Source: Rhizobium terrae (GTDB lineage Bacteria > Pseudomonadota > Alphaproteobacteria > Rhizobiales > Rhizobiaceae). Taken from it: DNA of 64,000 nucleotides. The notes under the pieces were generated by a model that was not told the origin of the DNA, ran no database searches, and saw nothing but the letters and a program-made list of their open reading frames with translations. The stretch lies in assembly GCF_003425685.1 (NCBI RefSeq), contig NZ_QJKM01000020.1, positions 33,134 through 97,133 of the forward strand, read 5' to 3'. Each line of letters opens with the position of its first letter. Position 1 is the stretch's first letter. Below, one piece after another: positions 36,441 through 44,042 of the stretch. The position numbers and the translations under genes are program-made.

Positions 36441-36932
36441 TTGAGCCCCGTCGTCGTCTGGTCGATCATCTTCGTGCTCCTCATGGCGCTCGCCTACTAT
36501 GTCACGCGCCTTTCGTCCGGCAAAGACGAGGAGGGCAATCGCCACGACACCGGTCTCGCCATCCTCGAATTTGGCCGAGCCTTTCCCAACGAGGCGATCC
36601 GCAGCCTACACATCACCGCCGATGGCGAAGCGATTTTCGTGAGGCTGCATGACAACAAGGCCGGCTTCATGAAAAGCCACCGCAATCACTATGCCTGCCA
36701 TCTGATCGAGCCCGGACGGGTGCGCGTCCTGCCGCTTCCGAACGCCAAGGGATTCTCGGTCGAATTCCTGGATGCGCCGACCCAGAACGGAACGTTCATC
36801 TTCTCGTCGGAGAAGGAAGCGGCCGAGGTTTCCCTCTGGCTCCTCGACAACTATGTCAGCGTCGCCGACCGGGAGATGGAGGCGGATGCGCCGGTTCCCG
36901 CAAGGGACGTCAATCCCGACCAAGCCAAGTAG
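36441..36932 (+). CDS. hypothetical membrane-anchored protein
   Basis: 163 residues from TTG 36441 (GGAG about 8 nt upstream). An N-terminal membrane helix (VVVWSIIFVLLMALAYYVTRL) is followed by a soluble domain with LEFGRAFPNEAIRSLHITADGEAIFVRLHDN. I recognise no family. The 3' end overlaps the convergent trmFO by 23 bp, so both sequences are constrained there. Confidence 0.75.
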   Translation: MSPVVVWSIIFVLLMALAYYVTRLSSGKDEEGNRHDTGLAILEFGRAFPNEAIRSLHITADGEAIFVRLHDNKAGFMKSHRNHYACHLIEPGRVRVLPLPNAKGFSVEFLDAPTQNGTFIFSSEKEAAEVSLWLLDNYVSVADREMEADAPVPARDVNPDQAK

Positions 36933-38334
36933 CGCAATCCTTCAGGGCACGGGCGGCGAGCAACTGCCGTTTCATCACCGTCTTGTCCTTGCCGCGGAAG
37001 CGCTTGACGCCGTCCGGCTTAACGATCGAGCCGGGCTCCAGTTCGGGAAACAGTCCGAAATTGACGTTCATCGGCTGGAAGGACCGTTTGCCGGGCTCGT
37101 CCTCCGAAACCAGATGGCCGCCGGTGATATGGCCAAGCAGCGCGCCGAAGGCGGTGGTTGAGGGAGGCGCCGACAACGGGGCGCCCTTGCGCTCCGAGGC
37201 CGCGAAACGGCCAGCCAGCAAACCGATCGCCGCACTTTCCACATAACCCTCGCAGCCGGTGATCTGGCCTGCGAACCTGAGCCCCGGCCGGCTTTTCAGG
37301 GTCAGTGTACGGTCGAGGAGAACCGGCGAGTGGATATAGGTGTTGCGGTGCAGGCCGCCGAGCCTTGCGAATTCCGCCTCCTGCAGGCCGGGAATCATCC
37401 GGAAGATCTCCGCCTGCGCGCCGTATCTCAGCTTCGTCTGGAAACCCACCATGTTGTAGAGCGTGCCGAGCGCATTGTCCTGCCGGAGTTGCACGACGGC
37501 ATAGGGCTTTACAGAGGGATTATGGGCGTTCGTCAGCCCCATCGGCTTCATTGGGCCATGCCGCAGCGTCTCGCGGCCGCGCTCCGCCATCACCTCGATC
37601 GGCAGGCAGCCGTCAAAATAGGGCGTGCCTTCCCATTCCTTAAAACCCACCGCATCGCCCGCAATCAGCGCATCGACGAAGGCGTTGTACTGCGCTTCGT
37701 CCATCGGGCAGTTGATATAGTCCTTGCCGGTGCCGCCCGGGCCGACCTTGTCGTAGCGCGACTGGTACCAGCAGACGGTCATGTCGATCGAATCGCGATG
37801 CACGATCGGCGCGATCGCATCGAAGAAGGCGAGCTGGTCCTCTCCGGTTTCCGCCTGGATGGCGGCGGCGAGTGACGGAGAGGTGAGGGGCCCGGTCGCG
37901 ATGATCGCCAGATCCCATTCCCTGGGCGGAAGGCCTTGGATTTCCTCGCGCACGACGGTGATCAGCGGGTGTTTTTCGATCGCTTCGGTGACCGCATCGG
38001 AGAAACCGTCGCGGTCGACCGCCAGCGCCCCTCCGGCCGGTACTTGATTCTTGTCGGCGCAGGCCATGATCAGCGAACCGGCAAGCCGCATTTCCGCATG
38101 GATCACGCCGACCGCATTGGCGGTCGCATCGTCGGAGCGGAAGGAATTGGAGCAGACGAGCTCGGCAAGACCATCGGTCTTGTGCGCATCCGTGCCGCGC
38201 ACGCCGCGCATTTCGTGGAGAATCACCGGCACGCCTGCGGAAGCCGCCTGCCAGGCAGCTTCCGAACCGGCAAGTCCGCCGCCGACGACATGGATGGGGG
38301 CGAGAGATGTGGAGAAAGAAGAATTCGTGTTCAT
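36910..38334 (-). CDS. trmFO: methylenetetrahydrofolate--tRNA-(uracil-54-C5)-methyltransferase TrmFO
   Basis: 474-residue FAD-dependent enzyme that makes ribothymidine at tRNA position 54 from 5,10-methylene-THF. Signatures: IHVVGGGLAGSEAAWQAA (FAD-binding GxGxxG type), GVRGTDAHKTDGLAELVCSNSFRSDD, and the C-terminal GCEGYVESAAIGLLAGRFAA. The folate-dependent route, in place of SAM-dependent TrmA, is characteristic of Alphaproteobacteria and Firmicutes. Confidence 0.95.
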   Translation of the reverse strand: MNTNSSFSTSLAPIHVVGGGLAGSEAAWQAASAGVPVILHEMRGVRGTDAHKTDGLAELVCSNSFRSDDATANAVGVIHAEMRLAGSLIMACADKNQVPAGGALAVDRDGFSDAVTEAIEKHPLITVVREEIQGLPPREWDLAIIATGPLTSPSLAAAIQAETGEDQLAFFDAIAPIVHRDSIDMTVCWYQSRYDKVGPGGTGKDYINCPMDEAQYNAFVDALIAGDAVGFKEWEGTPYFDGCLPIEVMAERGRETLRHGPMKPMGLTNAHNPSVKPYAVVQLRQDNALGTLYNMVGFQTKLRYGAQAEIFRMIPGLQEAEFARLGGLHRNTYIHSPVLLDRTLTLKSRPGLRFAGQITGCEGYVESAAIGLLAGRFAASERKGAPLSAPPSTTAFGALLGHITGGHLVSEDEPGKRSFQPMNVNFGLFPELEPGSIVKPDGVKRFRGKDKTVMKRQLLAARALKDCATWLGRD

Positions 38335-38465
38335 GGCCGGCTCATTATCACGCCGTTCGCCGGATCGGAATCAAAAAGGGCCGGGATCGAAGGAACGCGC
38401 CCGAAGAATGATCGAAGACGAAAAGGCCGGAAACAGGAAGGCCAGAATCAAGGAGGCCAGGAATC

Positions 38466-38490
38466 AAAAAGGCACCTGGAAAGGTGCCTT
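38466..38490 (-). terminator. terminator of DUF1127 gene 1
   Basis: On the minus strand, AAGGCACCT-ttcc-AGGTGCCTT followed by TTTGA; plus coordinates place it 96 bp beyond the stop of the DUF1127 gene. Confidence 0.7.
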
Positions 38491-38585
38491 CAGACATGTC
38501 CTCGGGTATTTCCCGGGCATTCCGTCATATGCTTCTCGCCGCCGCGGCGCCTTTGGTCCGCGCGGGTCCGCCTGCAGGAAGCGGA

Positions 38586-38729
38586 TTAACGGAAGGAACG
38601 GGCTGCGATGTGGCGGATGTCGTAGCGGGTCAGGCCGATATCGTTGAGCGCCTGGTTGGACAGGTTGCCCAGTTCGTTCATGGTGCGGCGGTAGCTGACC
38701 CAGTTCTTGGCGATGCGGATCGGGTTCAT
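38586..38729 (-). CDS. DUF1127 small protein
   Basis: 47 residues: MNPIRIAKNWVSYRRTMNEL followed by an amphipathic helix pair with LSNQALNDIGLTRYDIRHIA, the DUF1127 pattern. Short Arg-rich proteins of this family affect phosphate and carbon homeostasis and RNA turnover in Agrobacterium and Rhodobacter. It has its own terminator and a conserved upstream word (see regulatory entry at 38810). Confidence 0.9.
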   Translation of the reverse strand: MNPIRIAKNWVSYRRTMNELGNLSNQALNDIGLTRYDIRHIAARSFR

Positions 38730-38809
38730 GGTCGTTTCCTCAGTGTCTTTGTCCTGATGCTCGTTTCGTCATCAGCGATGGCAGTCTTATACATCCGCAT
38801 AATAAGAAT

Positions 38810-38821
38810 GTGCAGTGCAAA
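38810..38821. promoter_or_regulatory. repeated word TGTGCAGTGCAA, copy 1
   Basis: Exact 12-mer 81 bp upstream of the DUF1127 start at 38729; the same 12-mer recurs at 39575-39586, and a degenerate version (TGCTGCGCTGCGAA) sits at 39198-39211, about 73 bp before the second DUF1127 start. Confidence 0.5.
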
Positions 38822-38920
38822 AAATATGCGACTGCCATGCAAATGTGCAAGAGATTGATGATTTTTGCGGCTAAGCCTTAAAAGCAGGCAGGCATTTTAA
38901 GTGTGAAGTTTTTGTAAACA

Positions 38921-38950
38921 AAAGAAAAAGCGCCTCCGGGGGAGGCGCTT
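38921..38950 (-). terminator. terminator of DUF1127 gene 2
   Basis: GCGCCTCC / GGAGGCGC stem (38931-38938, 38941-38948), with a T-rich tail on the minus strand at 38921-38930. Confidence 0.85.
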
Positions 38951-38978
38951 TGCAGTGTCTTGGCGATGTATCGGCGGC

Positions 38979-39125
38979 TTAGAAGCCGACGGCGGTCCGG
39001 GCGACGCGGCGGATGTCGGCACGGCCGATGCCGAGGTCCGAGAGTTCACGGTCAGTCATGCGGCCGAGCTCGTTCACGGTCTCGCGATACTTGCGCCAGG
39101 TGTTGAGCTTCTTTGCTATGTTCAT
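38979..39125 (-). CDS. DUF1127 small protein
   Basis: 48 residues: MNIAKKLNTWRKYRETVNEL then LSDLGIGRADIRRVARTAV. The family's two-helix, Arg-rich layout is complete and the two neighbours are clear paralogues. GGGAC precedes the ATG. It has its own terminator. Confidence 0.92.
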   Translation of the reverse strand: MNIAKKLNTWRKYRETVNELGRMTDRELSDLGIGRADIRRVARTAVGF

Positions 39126-39197
39126 GGATTTGTCCCTTTCTATGGCCCTTGCCAGCTGCCTCTTGGCGCTGACTTCAATCTCATGACCGGTAATATA

Positions 39198-39211
39198 TGC
39201 TGCGCTGCGAA
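39198..39211. promoter_or_regulatory. degenerate copy of the repeated word
   Basis: TGCTGCGCTGCGAA resembles TGTGCAGTGCAA (conserved TGC..TGC.AA) and is about 73 bp upstream of the second DUF1127 start, a spacing like that of copy 1. Confidence 0.3.
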
Positions 39212-39320
39212 AAGAAACAGCGCCTATTCGGTATGCCACCTATGCATCCGGCGCATTACGAGACTATTAACCATGCGTCTCGTGATGAAATGATGGGCGT
39301 TTAGGGGAATGCGGGGAAAC

Positions 39321-39445
39321 GGATAAAAATAACGCCCACCGGGGGAGGAGGTCCGGTGGGCGTCATTTGTAATGACCGGCGACTTGGGAGGAGGAGGATC
39401 GCCAGTCCCATCGGGACTGCGCTGGGAGGAGGAGTGCGCGGCCCG
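39321..39445 (-). ncRNA. sRNA with three CCTCCTCCC hairpin loops (cuckoo / alpha-r14-like)
   Basis: On the minus strand, three copies of CCTCCTCCC (plus-strand GGGAGGAGG at 39343-39351, 39386-39394 and 39424-39432) sit in hairpin loops. The last hairpin (11-bp stem ACGCCCACCGG/CCGGTGGGCGT, loop ACCTCCTCCC, then TTATTTTTA) is an intrinsic terminator; the middle loop is closed by GGCGA/TCGCC, the 5' one by GCGC/GCGC, and a CAGTCCC-GAT-GGGACTG hairpin separates them. CCUCCUCCC in loops is the hallmark of this alpha-proteobacterial anti-Shine-Dalgarno sRNA group. The 5' end is approximate. Confidence 0.75.
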
Positions 39446-39757
39446 AATTCCTGTCTCGATAAAACATCGAGGGCACTTGCATATTCGAAGCGGATGCCAA
39501 CCGCTTGAACCAGAGAGATCGAAAACTGTTCCAATCAATCTCTGTATTTGCATATTATGAGATTGCGGCCGCATTGTGCAGTGCAATATGAGAATGGATG
39601 GCATGCATTCATTGCATGGCTTTCGCCTCTCATGCTTTTTAATGTACACATTAGAATTTAATAAAAAGTTAAGCATCCGCTGATCGGCAGGCTTTCGGCC
39701 GCTGTTGCCGTCCGCGGGCGGCATTCTCCGAACTGCCAAAAAAGCGTCATTTTCCCT
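39446..39757. other. AT-rich intergenic region upstream of sRNA and tRNA-Leu
   Basis: No coding potential. It holds the promoter region of the minus-strand sRNA, copy 2 of the repeated word (39575-39586), and palindromic TGCA-rich stretches. Open frames here read through the antisense of tRNA-Leu and are spurious. Confidence 0.5.
39575..39586. promoter_or_regulatory. repeated word TGTGCAGTGCAA, copy 2
   Basis: Exact match to 38810-38821. It lies about 130 bp upstream of the inferred sRNA 5' end. Confidence 0.4.
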
Positions 39758-39785
39758 TTGCGTGTGCTGAAACGGGTGATATAGA
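39758..39785 (+). promoter_or_regulatory. possible promoter of tRNA-Leu
   Basis: TTGCGT, 16 bp, then TATAGA, about 50 bp before the tRNA 5' end: acceptable sigma-70-like spacing. Confidence 0.35.
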
Positions 39786-39837
39786 GACGCGCGCTCCGGA
39801 AGGCCTCTGGCCACGAGGATTTTTGACGCGGTGGGGC

Positions 39838-39922
<85 letters not shown>

Positions 39923-40081
39923 GAACCGCCGGGAGCGCCGTCGGAGCCGCTTTCGGCTGAATGACATGCGCTCCGCGAAGCCGCGGCCGGTCTCTTTGAA
40001 GTTCCGGCGATGTGCTCACTGAAACAACGGCTGTAGACGCCAGATATTTGGGCACCGCCGCCACGATATGAAGGTTTGAAA

Positions 40082-41581
40082 ATGCAGGTTACCGAAACGC
40101 TCGCTGAAGGGCTGAAGCGCGAAATCAAGGTCGTTATCCCCAAGCAGGATATGGAAGCGCAGCTGAACGTGCGCCTCGCCGACGCCAAGGACAAAGTCCG
40201 CATCAACGGTTTCCGTCCGGGCAAGGTGCCGGTTGGACATCTGAAGAAGATGTACGGCAAGTCGATCATGGCCGACCTCGTCAACGAGATCGTCCGCGAA
40301 CGCCCCGGCCAGATCCTGTCCGAGCGCGGCGAGAAGTCGGCGACCCAGCCGTCGATCTCGATGACCGAGGATGAGGCGGAAGCCGAGAAGATCCTGAACG
40401 CGCAGGCCGATTTCGAATTCACGGTCTCCTATGAGGTCATTCCGCAGTTCGAGCTGATGCCGACCAACGGTCTCTCGGTCGTCCGCGAAGTGGTCGAGGT
40501 TTCCGAAGAAGAGGTCAACGAGCAGATCGAAAAGATCGCCGAGAGCGCCCGCACCTTCGAGACCAAGAAGGGCAAGGCCGCCGAAGGCGACCGCGTCACG
40601 ATGAACTACCTCGGCAAGGTCGACGGCGTTGCCTTCGACGGCGGCGCTGCCGAAGATGCCGAATTGGTGCTCGGTTCGAACCGCTTCATCCCGGGCTTCG
40701 AAGACCAGCTCGTCGGCGTCAAGGCCGGTGACGAAAAGCAGATCACCGTGACCTTCCCGGCCGAATACCCGGCCGCCAACCTCGCCGGCAAGGAAGCCAC
40801 CTTCGACATCACCGTCAAGGATGTTGCTGCCCCCGCCGCGCTCGAAATCAACGACGAACTTGCCTCCAAGCTCGGTATCGAATCGGTCGAGCGCCTGAAG
40901 GAGATCGTCCGCGGCCAGATCGAAAGCCAGTACGGCTCGGTCACCCGCCAGAAGGTGAAGCGCCAGATCCTCGACCAGCTCGACGGCATGTACCAGTTCG
41001 ACACGCCGCAGAGCCTTGTCGACGCCGAGTTCGAAAACATCTGGCGCCAGATCAACACCGATCTCCAGCAGTCCGGCAAGACCTTCGAGGACGAGGACAC
41101 GACGGAAGAGGACGCCCGCGCCGAGTACCGCAAGCTCGCCGAGCGCCGCGTCCGTCTCGGCCTGGTCCTCTCCGAAATCGGCGAGAAGGCCGGCGTCGAA
41201 GTGACCGAAGAGGAAATGCAGCGCGCGCTCTATGCTCAGCTGCAGCAGTTCCCGGGCCAGCAGAAGGAAATCCTCGATTTCTTCCGCAACACCCCCGGCG
41301 CTTCCGCTTCGCTGCGTGCCCCGATCTTCGAAGAGAAGGTCGTCGACAAGCTGCTCTCCGAAATCAACGTCACCGACAAGACCGTAACTAAGGAAGAGCT
41401 GCTCGCCGAAGAGGATGAAGGCGGCTCGGAGAGCGCCGAGAAGCCGGCCAAGAAGAAGGCCGCTCCGAAGAAGGCTGCTGCCAAGGCCGAGGCCGCCGAC
41501 GAGGCTTCCGAAGGCGATGACGCCGCTCCGAAGAAGAAGGCTGCTCCGAAGAAGAAGGCTGCTGAAGACAGCGCCGAATAA
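40082..41581 (+). CDS. tig: trigger factor
   Basis: 499-residue ribosome-bound peptidyl-prolyl isomerase chaperone. N-terminal ribosome-binding domain with the signature region FRPGKVPVGHLKKMYGKSIMADLVNEI, FKBP-type PPIase domain (about 160-245, GDRVTMNYLGKVDGVAFDGG), and helical C-terminal arm domain. Past residue about 450 the protein has a Lys/Ala/Glu-rich tail with repeated AAPKKKAAPKKKAAE, known in rhizobial trigger factors and absent in E. coli. ATG 40082 is preferred over TTG 40076. Confidence 0.95.
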   Translation: MQVTETLAEGLKREIKVVIPKQDMEAQLNVRLADAKDKVRINGFRPGKVPVGHLKKMYGKSIMADLVNEIVRERPGQILSERGEKSATQPSISMTEDEAEAEKILNAQADFEFTVSYEVIPQFELMPTNGLSVVREVVEVSEEEVNEQIEKIAESARTFETKKGKAAEGDRVTMNYLGKVDGVAFDGGAAEDAELVLGSNRFIPGFEDQLVGVKAGDEKQITVTFPAEYPAANLAGKEATFDITVKDVAAPAALEINDELASKLGIESVERLKEIVRGQIESQYGSVTRQKVKRQILDQLDGMYQFDTPQSLVDAEFENIWRQINTDLQQSGKTFEDEDTTEEDARAEYRKLAERRVRLGLVLSEIGEKAGVEVTEEEMQRALYAQLQQFPGQQKEILDFFRNTPGASASLRAPIFEEKVVDKLLSEINVTDKTVTKEELLAEEDEGGSESAEKPAKKKAAPKKAAAKAEAADEASEGDDAAPKKKAAPKKKAAEDSAE

Positions 41582-41603
41582 TCTTCACACCCCATGAATA
41601 AGA

Positions 41604-41633
41604 AAGCCGGGTCGGCGACGATCCGGCTTTTTT
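41604..41633 (+). terminator. intrinsic terminator after tig
   Basis: AAGCCGG/CCGGCTT stem (41604-41610 with 41623-41629) followed by T. Confidence 0.75.
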
Positions 41634-41663
41634 GTTGCCATCCTCCATCTCGAAGTTTCCGCC

Positions 41664-43286
41664 ATGATCCGCATCGAAAACATCAGCAAGTCGAACAGCC
41701 ATCGCATTCTCTTCATCGAGGCATCCGCGGCCCTCAATCGCGGCGAGAAGATCGGCCTTGTCGGCCCGAACGGCGCCGGCAAGACGACGCTGTTCCGGAT
41801 GATCACCGGCCAGGAACTGCCGGACGAAGGGCAGGTCTCGGTCGATAAGGGCGTCACCATCGGTTATTTCAACCAGGATGTCGGCGAGATGTCCGGCCGC
41901 AGCGCGGTTGCCGAGGTGATGGAGGGCGCAGGTCCCGTGAGCATCGTGGCGGCTGAACTGAGTGAACTGGAAGCCGCCATGGTCGATCCGGATCGGATGG
42001 ACGAGATGGACCAGATTATCGAACGTTACGGCGAGGTGCAGGCGCGCTACGAGGAACTCGACGGTTACGGCCTGGAGGGCAGGGCGCGCGAGGTTCTGGC
42101 GGGCCTGAGCTTCTCCCAGGAGATGATGGACGGCGACGTGGGCAAGCTGTCGGGCGGCTGGAAGATGCGCGTCGCGCTTGCCCGCATCCTGCTGATGCGC
42201 CCGGACGTCATGCTCCTCGACGAACCGTCGAACCATCTCGACCTCGAAAGCCTGATCTGGCTCGAACAGTTCCTGAAGGGGTATGACGGCGCGCTGCTGA
42301 TGACCTCGCACGACCGCGAGTTCATGAACCGGATCGTCACCAAGATCATCGAGATCGATGCCGGTTCGCTCACCACCTATTCCGGCGATTACGGTTTCTA
42401 CGAGCAGCAACGGGCCCAGAACGAAAAGCAGCAGCAGGCGCAGTTCGAGCGCCAGCAGGCCATGCTCGCCAAGGAGATCAAGTTCATCGAGCGCTTCAAG
42501 GCCCGCGCCTCCCATGCGGCGCAGGTGCAGAGTCGCGTCAAGAAGCTCGACAAGATCGAGCGTGTCGAACCGCCGAAGCGCCGCCAGTCGGTCGCCTTCG
42601 AATTCCAGCCGGCGCCGCGCTCTGGCGAGGATGTCGCAAGCCTGAAGGGCGTCCACAAGGCCTATGGCAGCCGGACGATCTACGAAGGCCTCGATTTCAT
42701 GATCCGCCGCAAGGAGCGCTGGTGCATCATGGGCATCAACGGCGCCGGAAAATCGACGCTGCTGAAGCTGATCGCAGGCGCCACCGAGCCCGACGAGGGG
42801 GCCGTGACGATCGGCGCGAGTGTCAAGATGGGTTATTTCGCGCAGCACGCCATGGATCTGCTCGACGGTGACCTGACCGTTTTCGAATGGCTGGAGGCCG
42901 AGTTTCCGCGGGCCGGGCAGGGATCCCTCAGGGCGCTTGCCGGATGCTTCGGATTCTCCGGCGACGATGTCGAGAAGAAGTGCAGGGTGCTCTCGGGCGG
43001 CGAAAAGGCGCGCCTCGTCATGGCCGCCATGCTATTCGATCCGCCAAATTTCCTGGTCCTCGACGAACCCACCAACCACCTCGACCTCGACACCAAGGAA
43101 ATGCTGATCAAGGCGCTGTCGGAATACGAAGGCACGATGCTCTTCGTCAGCCACGACCGGCATTTTCTCGCCGAGCTGTCGAATCGGGTGCTGGAGCTGA
43201 CGCCGGAGGGGATTCATCGCTACGACGGCGGATACACCGAATATGTCGGGCGAACGGGTTACGAGGCGCCGGGATTGCGGAGCTGA
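41664..43286 (+). CDS. ABC-F family ATPase
   Basis: 540 residues with two ABC domains and no membrane segment. Domain 1: GPNGAGKTTLFRMITG, LSGGWKMRVALARILL, MLLDEPSNHLDLES. Domain 2: GINGAGKSTLLKLIAGA, LSGGEKARLVMAAML, LVLDEPTNHLDLDT. The basic linker between them (about 240-310: QQQAQFERQQAMLAKEIKFI) is the P-site tRNA interaction motif region of ABC-F proteins, which act on translating ribosomes. Probably Uup/EttA-like; exact subfamily unclear. Confidence 0.93.
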   Translation: MIRIENISKSNSHRILFIEASAALNRGEKIGLVGPNGAGKTTLFRMITGQELPDEGQVSVDKGVTIGYFNQDVGEMSGRSAVAEVMEGAGPVSIVAAELSELEAAMVDPDRMDEMDQIIERYGEVQARYEELDGYGLEGRAREVLAGLSFSQEMMDGDVGKLSGGWKMRVALARILLMRPDVMLLDEPSNHLDLESLIWLEQFLKGYDGALLMTSHDREFMNRIVTKIIEIDAGSLTTYSGDYGFYEQQRAQNEKQQQAQFERQQAMLAKEIKFIERFKARASHAAQVQSRVKKLDKIERVEPPKRRQSVAFEFQPAPRSGEDVASLKGVHKAYGSRTIYEGLDFMIRRKERWCIMGINGAGKSTLLKLIAGATEPDEGAVTIGASVKMGYFAQHAMDLLDGDLTVFEWLEAEFPRAGQGSLRALAGCFGFSGDDVEKKCRVLSGGEKARLVMAAMLFDPPNFLVLDEPTNHLDLDTKEMLIKALSEYEGTMLFVSHDRHFLAELSNRVLELTPEGIHRYDGGYTEYVGRTGYEAPGLRS

Positions 43287-43360
43287 TAAGGCAGTCGATG
43301 CCGGCCTTGGCGGCGTGACCGCCATCAACAGGGGCGCAGCCGGTTGCTCTTGCTTGTGCC

Positions 43361-43389
43361 TGGATACTCGGGTCAAGCCCGACGATCCA
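43361..43389. repeat. palindromic intergenic repeat
   Basis: Arms TGGATACTCGGG and CCCGACGATCCA around TCAAG: the same type as the TCGGGTCAAGCCCGA-cored repeats scattered in alpha-proteobacterial intergenic regions. I see one copy in this window. Confidence 0.5.
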
Positions 43390-43526
43390 GACAAGGAGGA
43401 TTGTAAGCCTTCGCACGGGACGCGCTCAGGCCTGCGTCGTTGAAATCAATTGCATTGATTTCCGGCCTTGGCCAACACTCCGCAGCCCCGCGCAGTTTCC
43501 TGCCGTGGTTTTGTCAAGATCGGAGA

Positions 43527-43585
43527 GCCCACACGAATGCGGAACCTCATTTAGTTTATATGTGTGGCTCCGCATTCGCGTGGCC
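43527..43585. repeat. long inverted repeat with 25-bp spacer
   Basis: CACACGAATGCGGA (43530-43543) and TCCGCATTCGCGTG (43569-43582) pair with one G:T; the arms extend a few more bases each side with mismatches. The spacer is AT-rich. No T-run follows, so this is not a plain terminator. Confidence 0.55.
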
Positions 43586-44042
43586 TTCGGCGTCTTGTCA
43601 GGACTTCCGGTCCCTACAGGTGATCACCTCGCCTCGCTGCGTGGCATTGGCGCCACTTGCACGGCTCAACCGAACCCGGCCCGGCGGCCAGGGGGAGGCT
43701 TGATAGGGAAAGATGTCTTGCAACCCCTCTCCCATGGCTTTCACCTCTTCCACCTTCCCCGCACGTTACGGTTCCGATGAAAGCGCCGGCTCCCGCCTGC
43801 CCGCGAACGTCTCGCGAACACTCCGGCGACGGAAGCGGGCAAAGTATAGGCACGGGAAAGGCCGGGGATGCCGGAAGATCTAAATGCTTGTTTCGGCTGA
43901 AGTCGAGTCCGATTTCATCCCCACATCGAAGGGGCGGAATGACTTGGGACGACATGAGGCATGCCGTCCCCGATGATCGAGATATGCCAGACCGTACACC
44001 GACTGTATCCCCAGTGCGATCGGACGGGTGGCCGATACCGCG

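Larger units (their letters stand above)
43287..44042. other. 756-bp intergenic region with palindromic elements
   Basis: No convincing gene. It contains an imperfect palindrome at 43361-43389 of a type common in rhizobial intergenic DNA, and a long inverted repeat with 25-bp spacer at 43530-43582. A 56-codon frame (from about 43712) has poor coding character. Confidence 0.5.

Noticed and set aside
43712..43885. 56-codon frame in the 43.3-44.0 kb gap
   Set aside because: No good ribosome site or family; poor coding composition.
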